Shown here: piece by piece, positions 1 to 7,076 of the stretch
How positions within the stretch are numbered: the stretch's first letter is position 1
Layout: every line of letters starts with the position of its first letter
NCBI GenBank assembly: GCA_029262735.1
Contig: JAJCYY010000043.1
Span: 1 to 42,021, forward strand
Direction of reading: 5' to 3'
Length of the DNA: 42,021 nucleotides
Source: Chloroflexota bacterium
Lineage (GTDB): Bacteria; Chloroflexota; Dehalococcoidia; Lucifugimonadales; Lucifugimonadaceae
Made by a program: the position numbers and the translations under genes
The notes under the pieces: generated by a model
The model's database searches: none
Told to the model about the DNA's origin: nothing
The model's input: the letters and a program-made list of their open reading frames with translations, nothing else

Positions 1-301
1 TGATAGGCAAGAGCACGCGCTTTGTGCTTGAGCTTTCACCGCAGATCGGTGCTGCCCTGACTATCCAACGATCGGTGCCGCCTGGTCTTCGGCAGGTGAT
101 GAACCTTAACTAACCTTGCGGCTTGAGTCCTGCTCATCCCCTCAGGATGTCTAGCGCCCTGTCATGGGGCGCCAACGGGCCGGCCGCATGGGACGCAAAG
201 TAAGGCATCCCCCTCGGCGAACGCGTCTGGCGGTCCGGTCCCGCTGCAACCAAAGCATGCCCTCCTTGATTCACTTCAGGGAGGGCATTGCGCGTCCGGG
301 G
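1..301. other. Intergenic leading edge, no gene recognised
   Basis: No reading frame here resembles a protein and no tRNA-like fold was found. The stretch contains several local inverted repeats: GCGCCC/GGGCGC around 154-172, CCTTGCGGC (about 113-121) nearly complementary to GCCGCATGG (about 183-191), and the hairpin at 257-288 listed separately. It could be an untranslated or structured region belonging to a neighbour outside the window, but nothing identifies a known RNA family. Confidence 0.5.
257..288 (-). terminator. Hairpin downstream of pgpA, possible terminator
   Basis: A perfect 9-bp stem ATGCCCTCC (257-265) / GGAGGGCAT (280-288) with a 14-nt loop lies just past the pgpA stop codon. 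Read on the minus strand, the 3' side continues GCTTTGGTTG, so the T-tract is weak. Position supports transcription termination after pgpA; the missing U-run keeps this moderate. Confidence 0.4.
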
Positions 302-820
302 TCAGGAAAAGAAGATTAGGCGAACCGCGTTCAGTGCAACTGCTCCGACCAGACCGGCTGCGACGTCGTCCAGCATGATCCCGGTCCCGCCGTGGATCTT
401 CTCAAGCCTCCGGATCCCGAGTGGCTTCAGAATGTCGAGCACCCGAAACAGGAAGAATCCCGCCATCAGCCAACCCCACGTTGCGGGAAGAAAAGCCACC
501 GTTATCCAGACGCCAACCCACTCGTCGACGACGACGCGTTTCGGATCAGGATCTGCTGCGGTGCCAGCCTGACCAGCCGCCCAGATCCCGGCCACAGCTG
601 TCAATGCGATCATGACGAAAAACCAGGGCGAGTCACCTTCACCAGGGAACGGAAGTGCCCAGTACAGGATGAGAGCTGCGGCGCTGCCGGCGGTTGCGGG
701 CGCGATTGGCCAGTAGCCCGTTCCAAGGCCGGTCGCAAGAGTTTCGACAATGAAACGCTTCAAGTTTCCGAAGTCTCCGTAACCAGCCTTGTAATTGCGT
801 ATCCCGCGCCCATTTTGCAA
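302..820 (-). CDS. pgpA: Phosphatidylglycerophosphatase A
   Basis: Inner-membrane enzyme that dephosphorylates phosphatidylglycerol phosphate to phosphatidylglycerol in phospholipid synthesis. The 172-residue product shows the family pattern: an N-terminal GYWPIAPATAGS segment matching the usual P-APGT-GS signature, then DPKRVVVDEWVG, then FRVLDILKPLGIRRLEK followed by GGTGIMLDDVAAG, with hydrophobic helices between these blocks. Length fits the family. The listed start is a TTG without a visible Shine-Dalgarno; an internal TTG at 763 has GGAG 11 nt upstream and would give 153 residues, also acceptable. The gene stands apart from the upstream operon, being separated by the terminator at 886-913, so it probably has its own promoter. 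Confidence 0.9.
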   Translation of the reverse strand: MQNGRGIRNYKAGYGDFGNLKRFIVETLATGLGTGYWPIAPATAGSAAALILYWALPFPGEGDSPWFFVMIALTAVAGIWAAGQAGTAADPDPKRVVVDEWVGVWITVAFLPATWGWLMAGFFLFRVLDILKPLGIRRLEKIHGGTGIMLDDVAAGLVGAVALNAVRLIFFS

Positions 821-885
821 GTTACATGAATCGTTTGAGCTACGTCGCGAAGCCCTGGTTGCGACCGACTCTGGCCAAACGGAAA

Positions 886-913
886 GGCCCGCCGATAAAA
901 GATGCGGCGGGCC
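886..913 (-). terminator. Rho-independent terminator of the rsmD-coaD operon
   Basis: Perfect 9-bp GC stem GGCCCGCCG (886-894) / CGGCGGGCC (905-913) with a 10-nt loop. On the minus strand the stem is followed by TTTCCGTTTGG. It lies 25 bp beyond the stop of the coiled-coil gene and before pgpA, as expected for the end of the rsmD-coaD transcription unit. Confidence 0.7.
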
Positions 914-938
914 ATGACGGTCAGGCGACGAGAGCTAT

Positions 939-1529
939 TCAGTCACCTACGGCCATATTCTGAGCGTCCAGGACATCGATGCCCGAACGTACCTGTCCCA
1001 GGGTGTCGGCAATCTTCTCCTCAAGCATGAAAAGGACCTCACGGGCGTAGTTGTCCGCACCTCGGCGCCTTTTGGCAGCATCTTCTTCAGCGCCAGCTAG
1101 CACCAGGTTGAGCTTGTTTTGCGCCTCCGAGACGATTTTGTTGGCCTTTTCATCAGCCCCCGTTTCGATCTCGGTCGCCTTGTCGCTCGCCGCTTTCAGG
1201 ATCTCGGAATCGCTCAACATATCCTGGGCTTCGGTGCGGGCCGTCTCGATCTGCGACTGGCTCTGCTCTTCAGCCAATGACCTGATAGTCGTCGCTTCTT
1301 CGTCTGCATATGCCCTTATTCGGCGGGCTTCGAGTTCGGCCTGCTTGAGAATGGCCTCTTTCTGCCGGAGGACAGTCTGAGCGTCATTGACCTGTGAGGG
1401 CAGCTCGCGTTTGAGCTCCTCCAGGACTTCACCGACCTTTTCCATGTTGACCAGCGTCCGTGCCGTGCCAGGCACACGCCCGCTGCTCAGCATTTCCTCG
1501 AGCTTGGCTATGTGGTCCATCGATGCCAT
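939..1529 (-). CDS. Coiled-coil protein (ATP synthase B-like / DivIVA-like) next to coaD
   Basis: About 196 residues, dominated by heptad-rich charged helix (roughly residues 55-165, many Ala/Glu/Lys/Arg) with no membrane segment and no catalytic motif. The pattern resembles the soluble helical part of F0 subunit b and DivIVA/GpsB-like proteins. From general knowledge, proteins of this type often lie beside coaD in Firmicutes and Chloroflexota, but their function is not established. The start is chosen at the ATG at 1529 because GGAGG sits 5 nt upstream; an ATG at 1541 in the same frame has no ribosome site. It follows coaD by about 34 bp and ends just before a strong terminator, so it is the last gene of the rsmD-coaD operon. 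Confidence 0.75.
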   Translation of the reverse strand: MASMDHIAKLEEMLSSGRVPGTARTLVNMEKVGEVLEELKRELPSQVNDAQTVLRQKEAILKQAELEARRIRAYADEEATTIRSLAEEQSQSQIETARTEAQDMLSDSEILKAASDKATEIETGADEKANKIVSEAQNKLNLVLAGAEEDAAKRRRGADNYAREVLFMLEEKIADTLGQVRSGIDVLDAQNMAVGD

Positions 1530-1563
1530 TGTTGCCTCCATCGGCAGTTATGCGCCCGCCATG

Positions 1564-2052
1564 CTATTGCGAACCGGCGCCCCTGAGCCTGCGCAGCAGC
1601 GGTGTGAGAACGTGTTCCGGCACAAGCCGTGAAACGTCTGCTCCCAGTGCTGCAATTTCCTTAACCCGTGACGAACTTACGTACTGGAACTCCAGTGAAC
1701 TGAGCAGACAGGCAGTCTCAACATCACCGATATCTCGGTTCATGAGAGCCATCTCTCGCTCGTAGTCGAAATCACTGCCGATGCGAAGTCCGCGGACTAT
1801 CACTCCGGCTCCCTGCTCCTTTGCGAACTGAACCGTCAGGCCTTCGTAGCCAGTTACCCTGGCGTTTTGCACATGAGGGATCGCATTCGCAAACATTTCA
1901 ACCCGTTCAGTGCCCGAAAACATCAGTTGCTTCGGGGTCTGCTGGACAACCGCAACAATAACTTCGTCAAACATCCGTGCAGTCCGTTCGACCATGTCCA
2001 CATGACCATTCGTAACAGGATCGAACGTGCCTGGATATATAGCCTTCACCAA
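1564..2052 (-). CDS. coaD: Phosphopantetheine adenylyltransferase
   Basis: Catalyses the penultimate step of coenzyme A synthesis, ATP + 4'-phosphopantetheine to dephospho-CoA. The 162-residue length is typical. The nucleotidyltransferase signature GTFDPVTNGH is at residues 8-17 (T/HxGH type), followed by VRGLR around residue 88, the DFDYEREMALMNR stretch and the C-terminal YVSSSRVKEIA motif, matching the ISSxxVKE element that contacts ATP. It lies 39 bp after rsmD, a pairing that is common across bacteria, and is probably co-transcribed with it and with the coiled-coil gene that follows. Confidence 0.97.
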   Translation of the reverse strand: MVKAIYPGTFDPVTNGHVDMVERTARMFDEVIVAVVQQTPKQLMFSGTERVEMFANAIPHVQNARVTGYEGLTVQFAKEQGAGVIVRGLRIGSDFDYEREMALMNRDIGDVETACLLSSLEFQYVSSSRVKEIAALGADVSRLVPEHVLTPLLRRLRGAGSQ

Positions 2053-2091
2053 TTCTGTTCAGGCTCCCTCGCCTTTTTCGTTCCCCCGCCG

Positions 2092-2643
2092 TCACTCGCT
2101 TGCAGGGCGATACACGGAAACCGCAGCGTCTCCGTACCGCCTGCGTGTCACAAGCGCCAGACCGGGCAGCTTTTCCGGCAGCGCCGTCTTGTGGAAGTGT
2201 TCCAGCAAGACGGTTCCGTCCTCTGCGACCAGTCTGCTTTCCATCAACTTCAACGCCAGCTCAGCAAACGGGTCATCCGCGTACGGCGGATCCGCAAACA
2301 CAACATCGAAAGGTCCCTCCAACGTGGGAACCATTCGCAGCACGTCCCCGGCAACAACCCTGGCCCTTGCATCCGGGCCGCGTTTTGCCACCGCAGATTT
2401 CAACTCTTCGCATCGGCGCCGGTTTTTTTCGATCATCACAACCGGTGCGGCACCACGTTCCAGTGCCTCCAGTCCGAAGCCACCCGTCCCGGCGTAGAGG
2501 TCCAGCACAGCCAGTCCTTCAACACCTTTCGGCCCAAACATCGAAAACAGAGCAGACAACACTCGTGAAGTGGTCGGCCTGACATCGGTCGGTTTTCGTT
2601 TGCCGATCGAGCCCCTGCTCTGCTGGCGCTTTGGCCGGGTCAA
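2092..2643 (-). CDS. rsmD: 16S rRNA (guanine966-N2)-methyltransferase RsmD
   Basis: SAM-dependent methyltransferase that modifies G966 of 16S rRNA. The 183-residue protein has the family opening RPTTSRVLSALFSMF, the SAM-binding motif I LDLYAGTGGFGLEALERGA (about residues 46-64), an acidic post-I residue in VVMIEKN, and the catalytic motif ADPPY. Start is TTG, supported by GAGGAG 7 nt upstream. It is the first gene of the rsmD-coaD-coiled-coil operon and is divergent from lysS across a 349-bp gap. The N-terminus is somewhat shorter than in E. coli RsmD. Confidence 0.93.
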   Translation of the reverse strand: MTRPKRQQSRGSIGKRKPTDVRPTTSRVLSALFSMFGPKGVEGLAVLDLYAGTGGFGLEALERGAAPVVMIEKNRRRCEELKSAVAKRGPDARARVVAGDVLRMVPTLEGPFDVVFADPPYADDPFAELALKLMESRLVAEDGTVLLEHFHKTALPEKLPGLALVTRRRYGDAAVSVYRPASE

Positions 2644-2992
2644 ACGCTCGGCTCCTCACCGGAGAAACCCAAATCTGGCCGCATGTGCAATCCGGTTCCG
2701 GGTGTCCTGCACACAGCATTATTCATGTCGCAGGTGGCCGTGAACAACTCAATCTCAGCGCGTGTTTCGACCATGTTTACCGCCTGACCTCCTGGCGAGA
2801 GTGCTCTGAGACAGGTCGCAGCGGGCGAACACTGAGTAGCGAATCGGCCTGACCTTCCCGTCTTCGCCCCACTACAATGGCTAGTCTGGTTCGGCTGCGT
2901 ATCATCTCTGGCACGAGCGAAACTCGAATTCAGATCGGCCGATTCTCGTAGCCGGATACGGCATCCTTCATACCAAGTAACTAGCGAAGATA
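2644..2992. other. Divergent intergenic region rsmD / lysS
   Basis: About 350 bp between the divergent starts of rsmD and lysS. I see no credible gene; the frames that remain open have no family resemblance. It contains a candidate plus-strand promoter for lysS (2849-2878) and the GAGGAG ribosome site of rsmD at its left edge. No T-box consensus was seen ahead of lysS. Confidence 0.5.
2849..2878 (+). promoter_or_regulatory. Candidate sigma-70 promoter for lysS
   Basis: A -10 hexamer TACAAT (2873-2878, 5 of 6 to consensus) lies 18 nt after CTGACC (2849-2854, 4 of 6 to TTGACA). Transcription would begin near 2885 and give a leader of about 110 nt before lysS. Assigned by consensus match only. 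Confidence 0.45.
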
Positions 2993-4567
2993 TTGCTCGC
3001 GGAAAGTTCAGATATCGAGACAACAGATACCGCCATTCAAACGCCGGACGAATCCGACGGCCTCGCCGGAGAGGCGCGGCTGATACACGACAGACTCGCC
3101 AAGACCGAGGCGCTACGTCAGCGCGGCATCGACCCGTACCCGCGCAGTTTTAGAAGGACGCACTTGGCGACAGCGGCGGTGGACCTGCTCGAATCGACTG
3201 AAGCTGGCGCCGTTACGGCAGAGGAGCCGGGAGAGCCGGTAAAAACGGAGGCTGTTTCCGTGGCCGGGCGGATCATGGCGCGCCGCGGTATGGGCAAGGC
3301 TTCCTTTATCGATCTGAAAGACGGCTCTGGTCGCATACAACTCTTCGCCCGACGTGACGTACTCGGTGACGAATTCGAAGTACTCGACCTGCTCGACCTC
3401 GGTGACATCGTCGGCGCCAGTGGGCCGGTGATCCGCACCCGCAGAGGCGAGCCCAGTATCGAGGTCACATCCATAACGGTGCTGACCAAGGCGATGCGGC
3501 CTTTGCCCGATAAGTGGGCGGGACTTCAGGACATCGAGGCCAGGACGAGGCAACGGTACCTGGACCTGATATCGAACGATCAGGCGATGCGTAACGCACG
3601 GTTGAGACCGGCGATCGTTGCCGCCATCCGTAGCTTCATGATTGGCCGCGGGTTCGTCGAAGTGGAGACGCCGGTGCTCGTTCCCGTTGCGGCGGGGGCA
3701 GCCGCGAAGCCATTCACAACTCATCACAACAGCCTCAACAGGGATCTCTATCTACGCATTGCAACCGAACTGCCGCTAAAAAAACTGATCGTCGGCGGTA
3801 TGGAAAAGGTGTTCGAGATCGGCCGACTGTTCCGCAACGAGGGCATCGATCACGATCACAATCCCGAGTTTACGACGATGGAGAGTTACGAGGCGTATGC
3901 CGACTACACGGATGTGATGGAGATGGTTGAACAGCTTGTGTCCACGGTCGCACAGGAGACCACGGGCTCGATGGTGCTACAGCCAGTCGAAGACGGCGGA
4001 GAGGCGATCGATCTGACGCCGCCGTGGCCGAGGCTCGACCTGCGCGAGGAGATCATCAAGCGGGCAGGGATCGATTTCGCGGAGTGTGATGACGTGGAGT
4101 CGCTATCACAGGCGATGCATGAACGCGGGATCCACGTTGAGGCAGGGCTTTCGTGGGCCAGGCTGCTGGACAAGGTCATTTCTACAGCCGTAGAACCGGA
4201 GCTAATCCAGCCCGCGTTCCTTGTTGACTACCCGGTTGCGATGTCTCCGCTGGCGAAGCGGAAGCCGGGCGGCGACGGTGTCGTTGAGCGGTTTGAGGGG
4301 TTCGTGCTCGGCAGTGAGATCTGCAACGCGTTCAGTGAGCTGAACGACCCGGTTGAGCAGCGCGCCCGCTTCGAGGAGCAGGAGCAGATGAGGCGGGAGT
4401 TCGACGATGATGAGGCTGATCGGCTGGACGAAGACTTCCTGACCGCCATAGAGCACGGTATGCCGCCGGCGGGCGGTCTCGGCATCGGCATCGATCGTCT
4501 GGCGATGCTCATATCTCGCGAGCAGTCGATTCGAGAAATAATTTTGTTCCCTCAGTTGAGGACGTGA
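2993..4567 (+). CDS. lysS: Lysyl-tRNA synthetase, class II
   Basis: Charges tRNA-Lys with lysine. The 524-residue protein has an OB-fold anticodon-binding domain (VAGRIMARRGMGKASFIDL, about residues 90-190) followed by the class II catalytic core: motif 2 is FRNEGIDHDHNPEFTTMES, and motif 3 GLGIGIDRLAML lies near the C-terminus followed by REIILFPQLR. The LysRS-specific THHNSLNRDLYLRIATELPL stretch separates it from AspRS/AsnRS. Start is TTG with only a weak GAAG ribosome site, leaving an N-terminal extension of about 30 residues before the usual conserved beginning; an internal start is possible. It is followed 30 bp later by serS, so the two synthetases are probably co-transcribed. Confidence 0.97.
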   Translation: MLAESSDIETTDTAIQTPDESDGLAGEARLIHDRLAKTEALRQRGIDPYPRSFRRTHLATAAVDLLESTEAGAVTAEEPGEPVKTEAVSVAGRIMARRGMGKASFIDLKDGSGRIQLFARRDVLGDEFEVLDLLDLGDIVGASGPVIRTRRGEPSIEVTSITVLTKAMRPLPDKWAGLQDIEARTRQRYLDLISNDQAMRNARLRPAIVAAIRSFMIGRGFVEVETPVLVPVAAGAAAKPFTTHHNSLNRDLYLRIATELPLKKLIVGGMEKVFEIGRLFRNEGIDHDHNPEFTTMESYEAYADYTDVMEMVEQLVSTVAQETTGSMVLQPVEDGGEAIDLTPPWPRLDLREEIIKRAGIDFAECDDVESLSQAMHERGIHVEAGLSWARLLDKVISTAVEPELIQPAFLVDYPVAMSPLAKRKPGGDGVVERFEGFVLGSEICNAFSELNDPVEQRARFEEQEQMRREFDDDEADRLDEDFLTAIEHGMPPAGGLGIGIDRLAMLISREQSIREIILFPQLRT

Positions 4568-4597
4568 CCAGAGCCTGCTTGAACCCGGCGAATAACC

Positions 4598-5869
4598 ATG
4601 CTTGATCTCACCGAAATTGTCAGAGAAACCGATCGCGTGCGTGCTGCACTTGCCCGCAGGGGCGAGGCCGACCCGCCGCTCGACCGCATTGTGGAACTGG
4701 ACTCGGGGCGCAGGAAGCTGATTGCAGAATCAGACCAGGACCGTGCCACTCGCAACACGGTCAGCAAACGCATCGGCGATGAGAAGCGCAAGCCGACTCC
4801 TGAAGAGATTTCAGAGATGCGGGAGACGAACAACCGAATCAAGACGGCCGAGCAACAGCTTGAGTCGATTCAGAACGAGATCCGGGACCTGATCCTGCCG
4901 CTTCCGAACCTGCCGCTTGAGGATGTGCCAGACGGCCTGGACGAAACCGGGAACGTGGTCGTCGAGACGGTTGGCGAGCAGACGGAGATTCCCGGCGCGC
5001 AGGCGCACTGGGACCTGGGTCCCGCGCTCGGGATACTCGACCTCGAAGCAGGAGCGTCGATCTCCGGCTCTCGCTTCTATGTGCTGAAGGGCAAGGGAGC
5101 AAGGCTAAGCCGCTCGCTCGCCGCGTGGATGCTTGACACTCATTCGAGCGAAAACGGATACACGGAGATTGAGCCGCCACTGCTTGTGCGTGGTGAGACG
5201 ATGACCGGTTCGGGAAACCTGCCGAAGTTCAAGGACAACCTCTACCGGGACGACGAGTCTGATCTCTGGCTTGTTCCAACGGCTGAGGTGGCCCTGAACG
5301 GACTGCACCAGGGGCAGATTATCGAACCGGGAAACCTGCCGCTCAGATACGTTGCGCAGACGCCGAGCTTCCGAAAAGAGCATACGGCTGCGGGCAGGGA
5401 CGTGCGCGGGATCAAGCGTGTTCACCAGTTCGAAAAGGTGGAGATGTTCCGATATGTGACGCCGGAAGAGTCGGAGCGTCAACTGGATGAGATGGTCACA
5501 GAAGCCCGGACGCTTTGCGAACGGCTGGGCCTTTCCCACAGGGTGCTGAAGCTGTGCGCTGGCGACATCGGTTTCCAGTCAGCGAAGACGTACGACATCG
5601 AGGTGTGGTCACCCGGTTGCAAGGAGTGGCTCGAGGTCTCGTCGATATCAACCTGTATCGAGTTCCAGGCAAGGCGGAACAACACCCGCTACAGACCCGC
5701 GCCGGGCGAACAGGTCCGAATGCCTCACACGCTAAATGGATCGGGGCTTGCTATTCCTCGCATCTGGATAGCCGTTGTCGAAAACGGCCAGCAGCCAGAC
5801 GGCTCAGTCGTGATCCCGGAGGTGCTCCGGTCCTACACCGGCTTCGACAGGATCGAAGCGGCAGGCTAA
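4598..5869 (+). CDS. serS: Seryl-tRNA synthetase
   Basis: Class II enzyme that charges tRNA-Ser and tRNA-Sec with serine, the first step towards selenocysteyl-tRNA in bacteria that use selenocysteine. The 423-residue protein has the N-terminal antiparallel coiled-coil arm (about residues 25-100), the VPTAEVAL segment, motif 2 FRKEHTAAGRDVRGIKRVHQF, the QARR-NTRYR segment and motif 3 TLNGSGLAIPR followed by PEVLRSYTGFDRI. ATG start with no strong Shine-Dalgarno. Its TAA stop overlaps the stop of the convergent flavin oxidoreductase by 4 bp, leaving no space for a separate terminator. Confidence 0.97.
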   Translation: MLDLTEIVRETDRVRAALARRGEADPPLDRIVELDSGRRKLIAESDQDRATRNTVSKRIGDEKRKPTPEEISEMRETNNRIKTAEQQLESIQNEIRDLILPLPNLPLEDVPDGLDETGNVVVETVGEQTEIPGAQAHWDLGPALGILDLEAGASISGSRFYVLKGKGARLSRSLAAWMLDTHSSENGYTEIEPPLLVRGETMTGSGNLPKFKDNLYRDDESDLWLVPTAEVALNGLHQGQIIEPGNLPLRYVAQTPSFRKEHTAAGRDVRGIKRVHQFEKVEMFRYVTPEESERQLDEMVTEARTLCERLGLSHRVLKLCAGDIGFQSAKTYDIEVWSPGCKEWLEVSSISTCIEFQARRNNTRYRPAPGEQVRMPHTLNGSGLAIPRIWIAVVENGQQPDGSVVIPEVLRSYTGFDRIEAAG

Positions 5870-7002
5870 CCGTGCGGGTAGACCGCGGCACGCTGGTACT
5901 GCACGGGCCAGTAGTCGACTTTGTCCCCGAGCTCCGCGGCGGCGTACAGCGGCCAGTACGGATTCCTCAGTAACTCCCGCCCCATGAAGATCGCGTCCGC
6001 CTGTCCACTCTCCAGGATATCCTCGGCCTGTTGAGCCTCGGTGATCATTCCGACCGCTCCCGTAGCAATCTTCGCCTGCTCCCTGATGGCAGCCGCGAAC
6101 GGGACCTGGTAGCCGGTGAACGGTGTAAGAGTCTGCGCCGGTGAGTTGCCTCCTGATGAAGCATCGATCAGGTCCACACCGGCGTCCTTGAGCCGGCCGC
6201 AGAATGTGACGGCATCGTCGATGTCCCAGCCGCCCTCCACGTACTCGGTAGCCGAGATTCGGACGAACAGCGGCAGGTGATCCGGCCATACATCTCGAAC
6301 GGCGCGGGCGATCTCCAGTGGGAAGCGTGCCCGGTTCTCCAGCGTCCCACCGTACTCGTCATCTCTGCTGTTTGAGATCGGAGAGAGAAACTCGTGGGCA
6401 AGGTAGCCGTGCGCGAAGTGCAGTTCGATCACGTCGAAACCGGCGACAAGCGAGCGCTCGGCAGCAGACTTCCATGAGACGACCAGTTCGCCGATCTCAT
6501 CGGTGGTCAACGGCCTGGGAATCGAGAGGTCTTCGCTAAATGGCAGATCGGAAGGTCCGACAGATTGCCAGCCGCCTTCATCTTCGGACAGCAACTTACT
6601 GCCGGTCCACGGCTGAGACGCCGATGCCTTGCGCCCTGCATGGGCGAGTTGAATGGCCGGTGTGGCGCCCTCGGACCGGATGAAATCAGTGATCGGCCGG
6701 AACGCGTCGGCTTGATCGTCGTTCCAGATACCGGCGTCCCACGGGCTGATCCTGCCTTCAGGCGATACCGCCGCCGCCTCAGTCATCACCAGGCCGGCGC
6801 CTCCGGATGCGCGGCTTCCGAGGTGGACCAGGTGCCAGTTAGTCGGACAGCCATCTTCTGCTGAGTACTGGCACATTGGTGAGACGAAGAGGCGGTTGCG
6901 TACGGTGACGTCCCTGAGTTTGATCGGCGAGAACAGCTTGCTGATATCTCGTTCCTTTCGAGTGATGTGATCCTGCATGGCGGCGAACGAGATCGGTTGC
7001 AT
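5866..7002 (-). CDS. NADH:flavin oxidoreductase, Old Yellow Enzyme family (YqjM-like)
   Basis: FMN-dependent TIM-barrel ene-reductase that reduces activated C=C bonds using NAD(P)H; physiological substrate unknown. Residues 24-46 give the family start LFSPIKLRDVTVRNR and SPMCQYS, with Cys44 and Tyr46 matching the flavin-tuning Cys and Tyr of B. subtilis YqjM. The substrate-anion pocket His pair is H195/H198 in ELHFAHGYLAHEFLSP, then FVRISATEY and GQADAIFMGRELL of the phosphate-binding end. Length of 378 residues fits the YqjM class without the extra Fe-S/FAD domains of DCR-type enzymes. The first 20 residues are not conserved and the true start could lie downstream of 7002. It is convergent with serS, with overlapping stops. 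Confidence 0.92.
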   Translation of the reverse strand: MQPISFAAMQDHITRKERDISKLFSPIKLRDVTVRNRLFVSPMCQYSAEDGCPTNWHLVHLGSRASGGAGLVMTEAAAVSPEGRISPWDAGIWNDDQADAFRPITDFIRSEGATPAIQLAHAGRKASASQPWTGSKLLSEDEGGWQSVGPSDLPFSEDLSIPRPLTTDEIGELVVSWKSAAERSLVAGFDVIELHFAHGYLAHEFLSPISNSRDDEYGGTLENRARFPLEIARAVRDVWPDHLPLFVRISATEYVEGGWDIDDAVTFCGRLKDAGVDLIDASSGGNSPAQTLTPFTGYQVPFAAAIREQAKIATGAVGMITEAQQAEDILESGQADAIFMGRELLRNPYWPLYAAAELGDKVDYWPVQYQRAAVYPHG

Positions 7003-7076
7003 GCTCCGATCAGGCGCCGCGATCTGGCCGACGCGATACTACCCGTTGAGACGCTCTTCGGTCAGGGAGTTTCGAG

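Noticed and set aside
174..205. GGGACGCAAAG resembling part of a c-di-GMP-I (GEMM) riboswitch on the plus strand
   Set aside because: Only this fragment matches; the upstream GGCAAACC and the second helix with its tetraloop receptor are missing, and no plus-strand gene follows nearby.
2879..2992. T-box leader before the aminoacyl-tRNA synthetase genes
   Set aside because: No sequence like the T-box core AGGGTGG-ACCGCG was found ahead of lysS, and none upstream of aroF-ribF-tyrS.
2640..3023. A 127-residue minus-strand frame covering the rsmD-lysS gap
   Set aside because: No family resemblance, skewed composition, and it would cover both the lysS promoter and the rsmD ribosome site.
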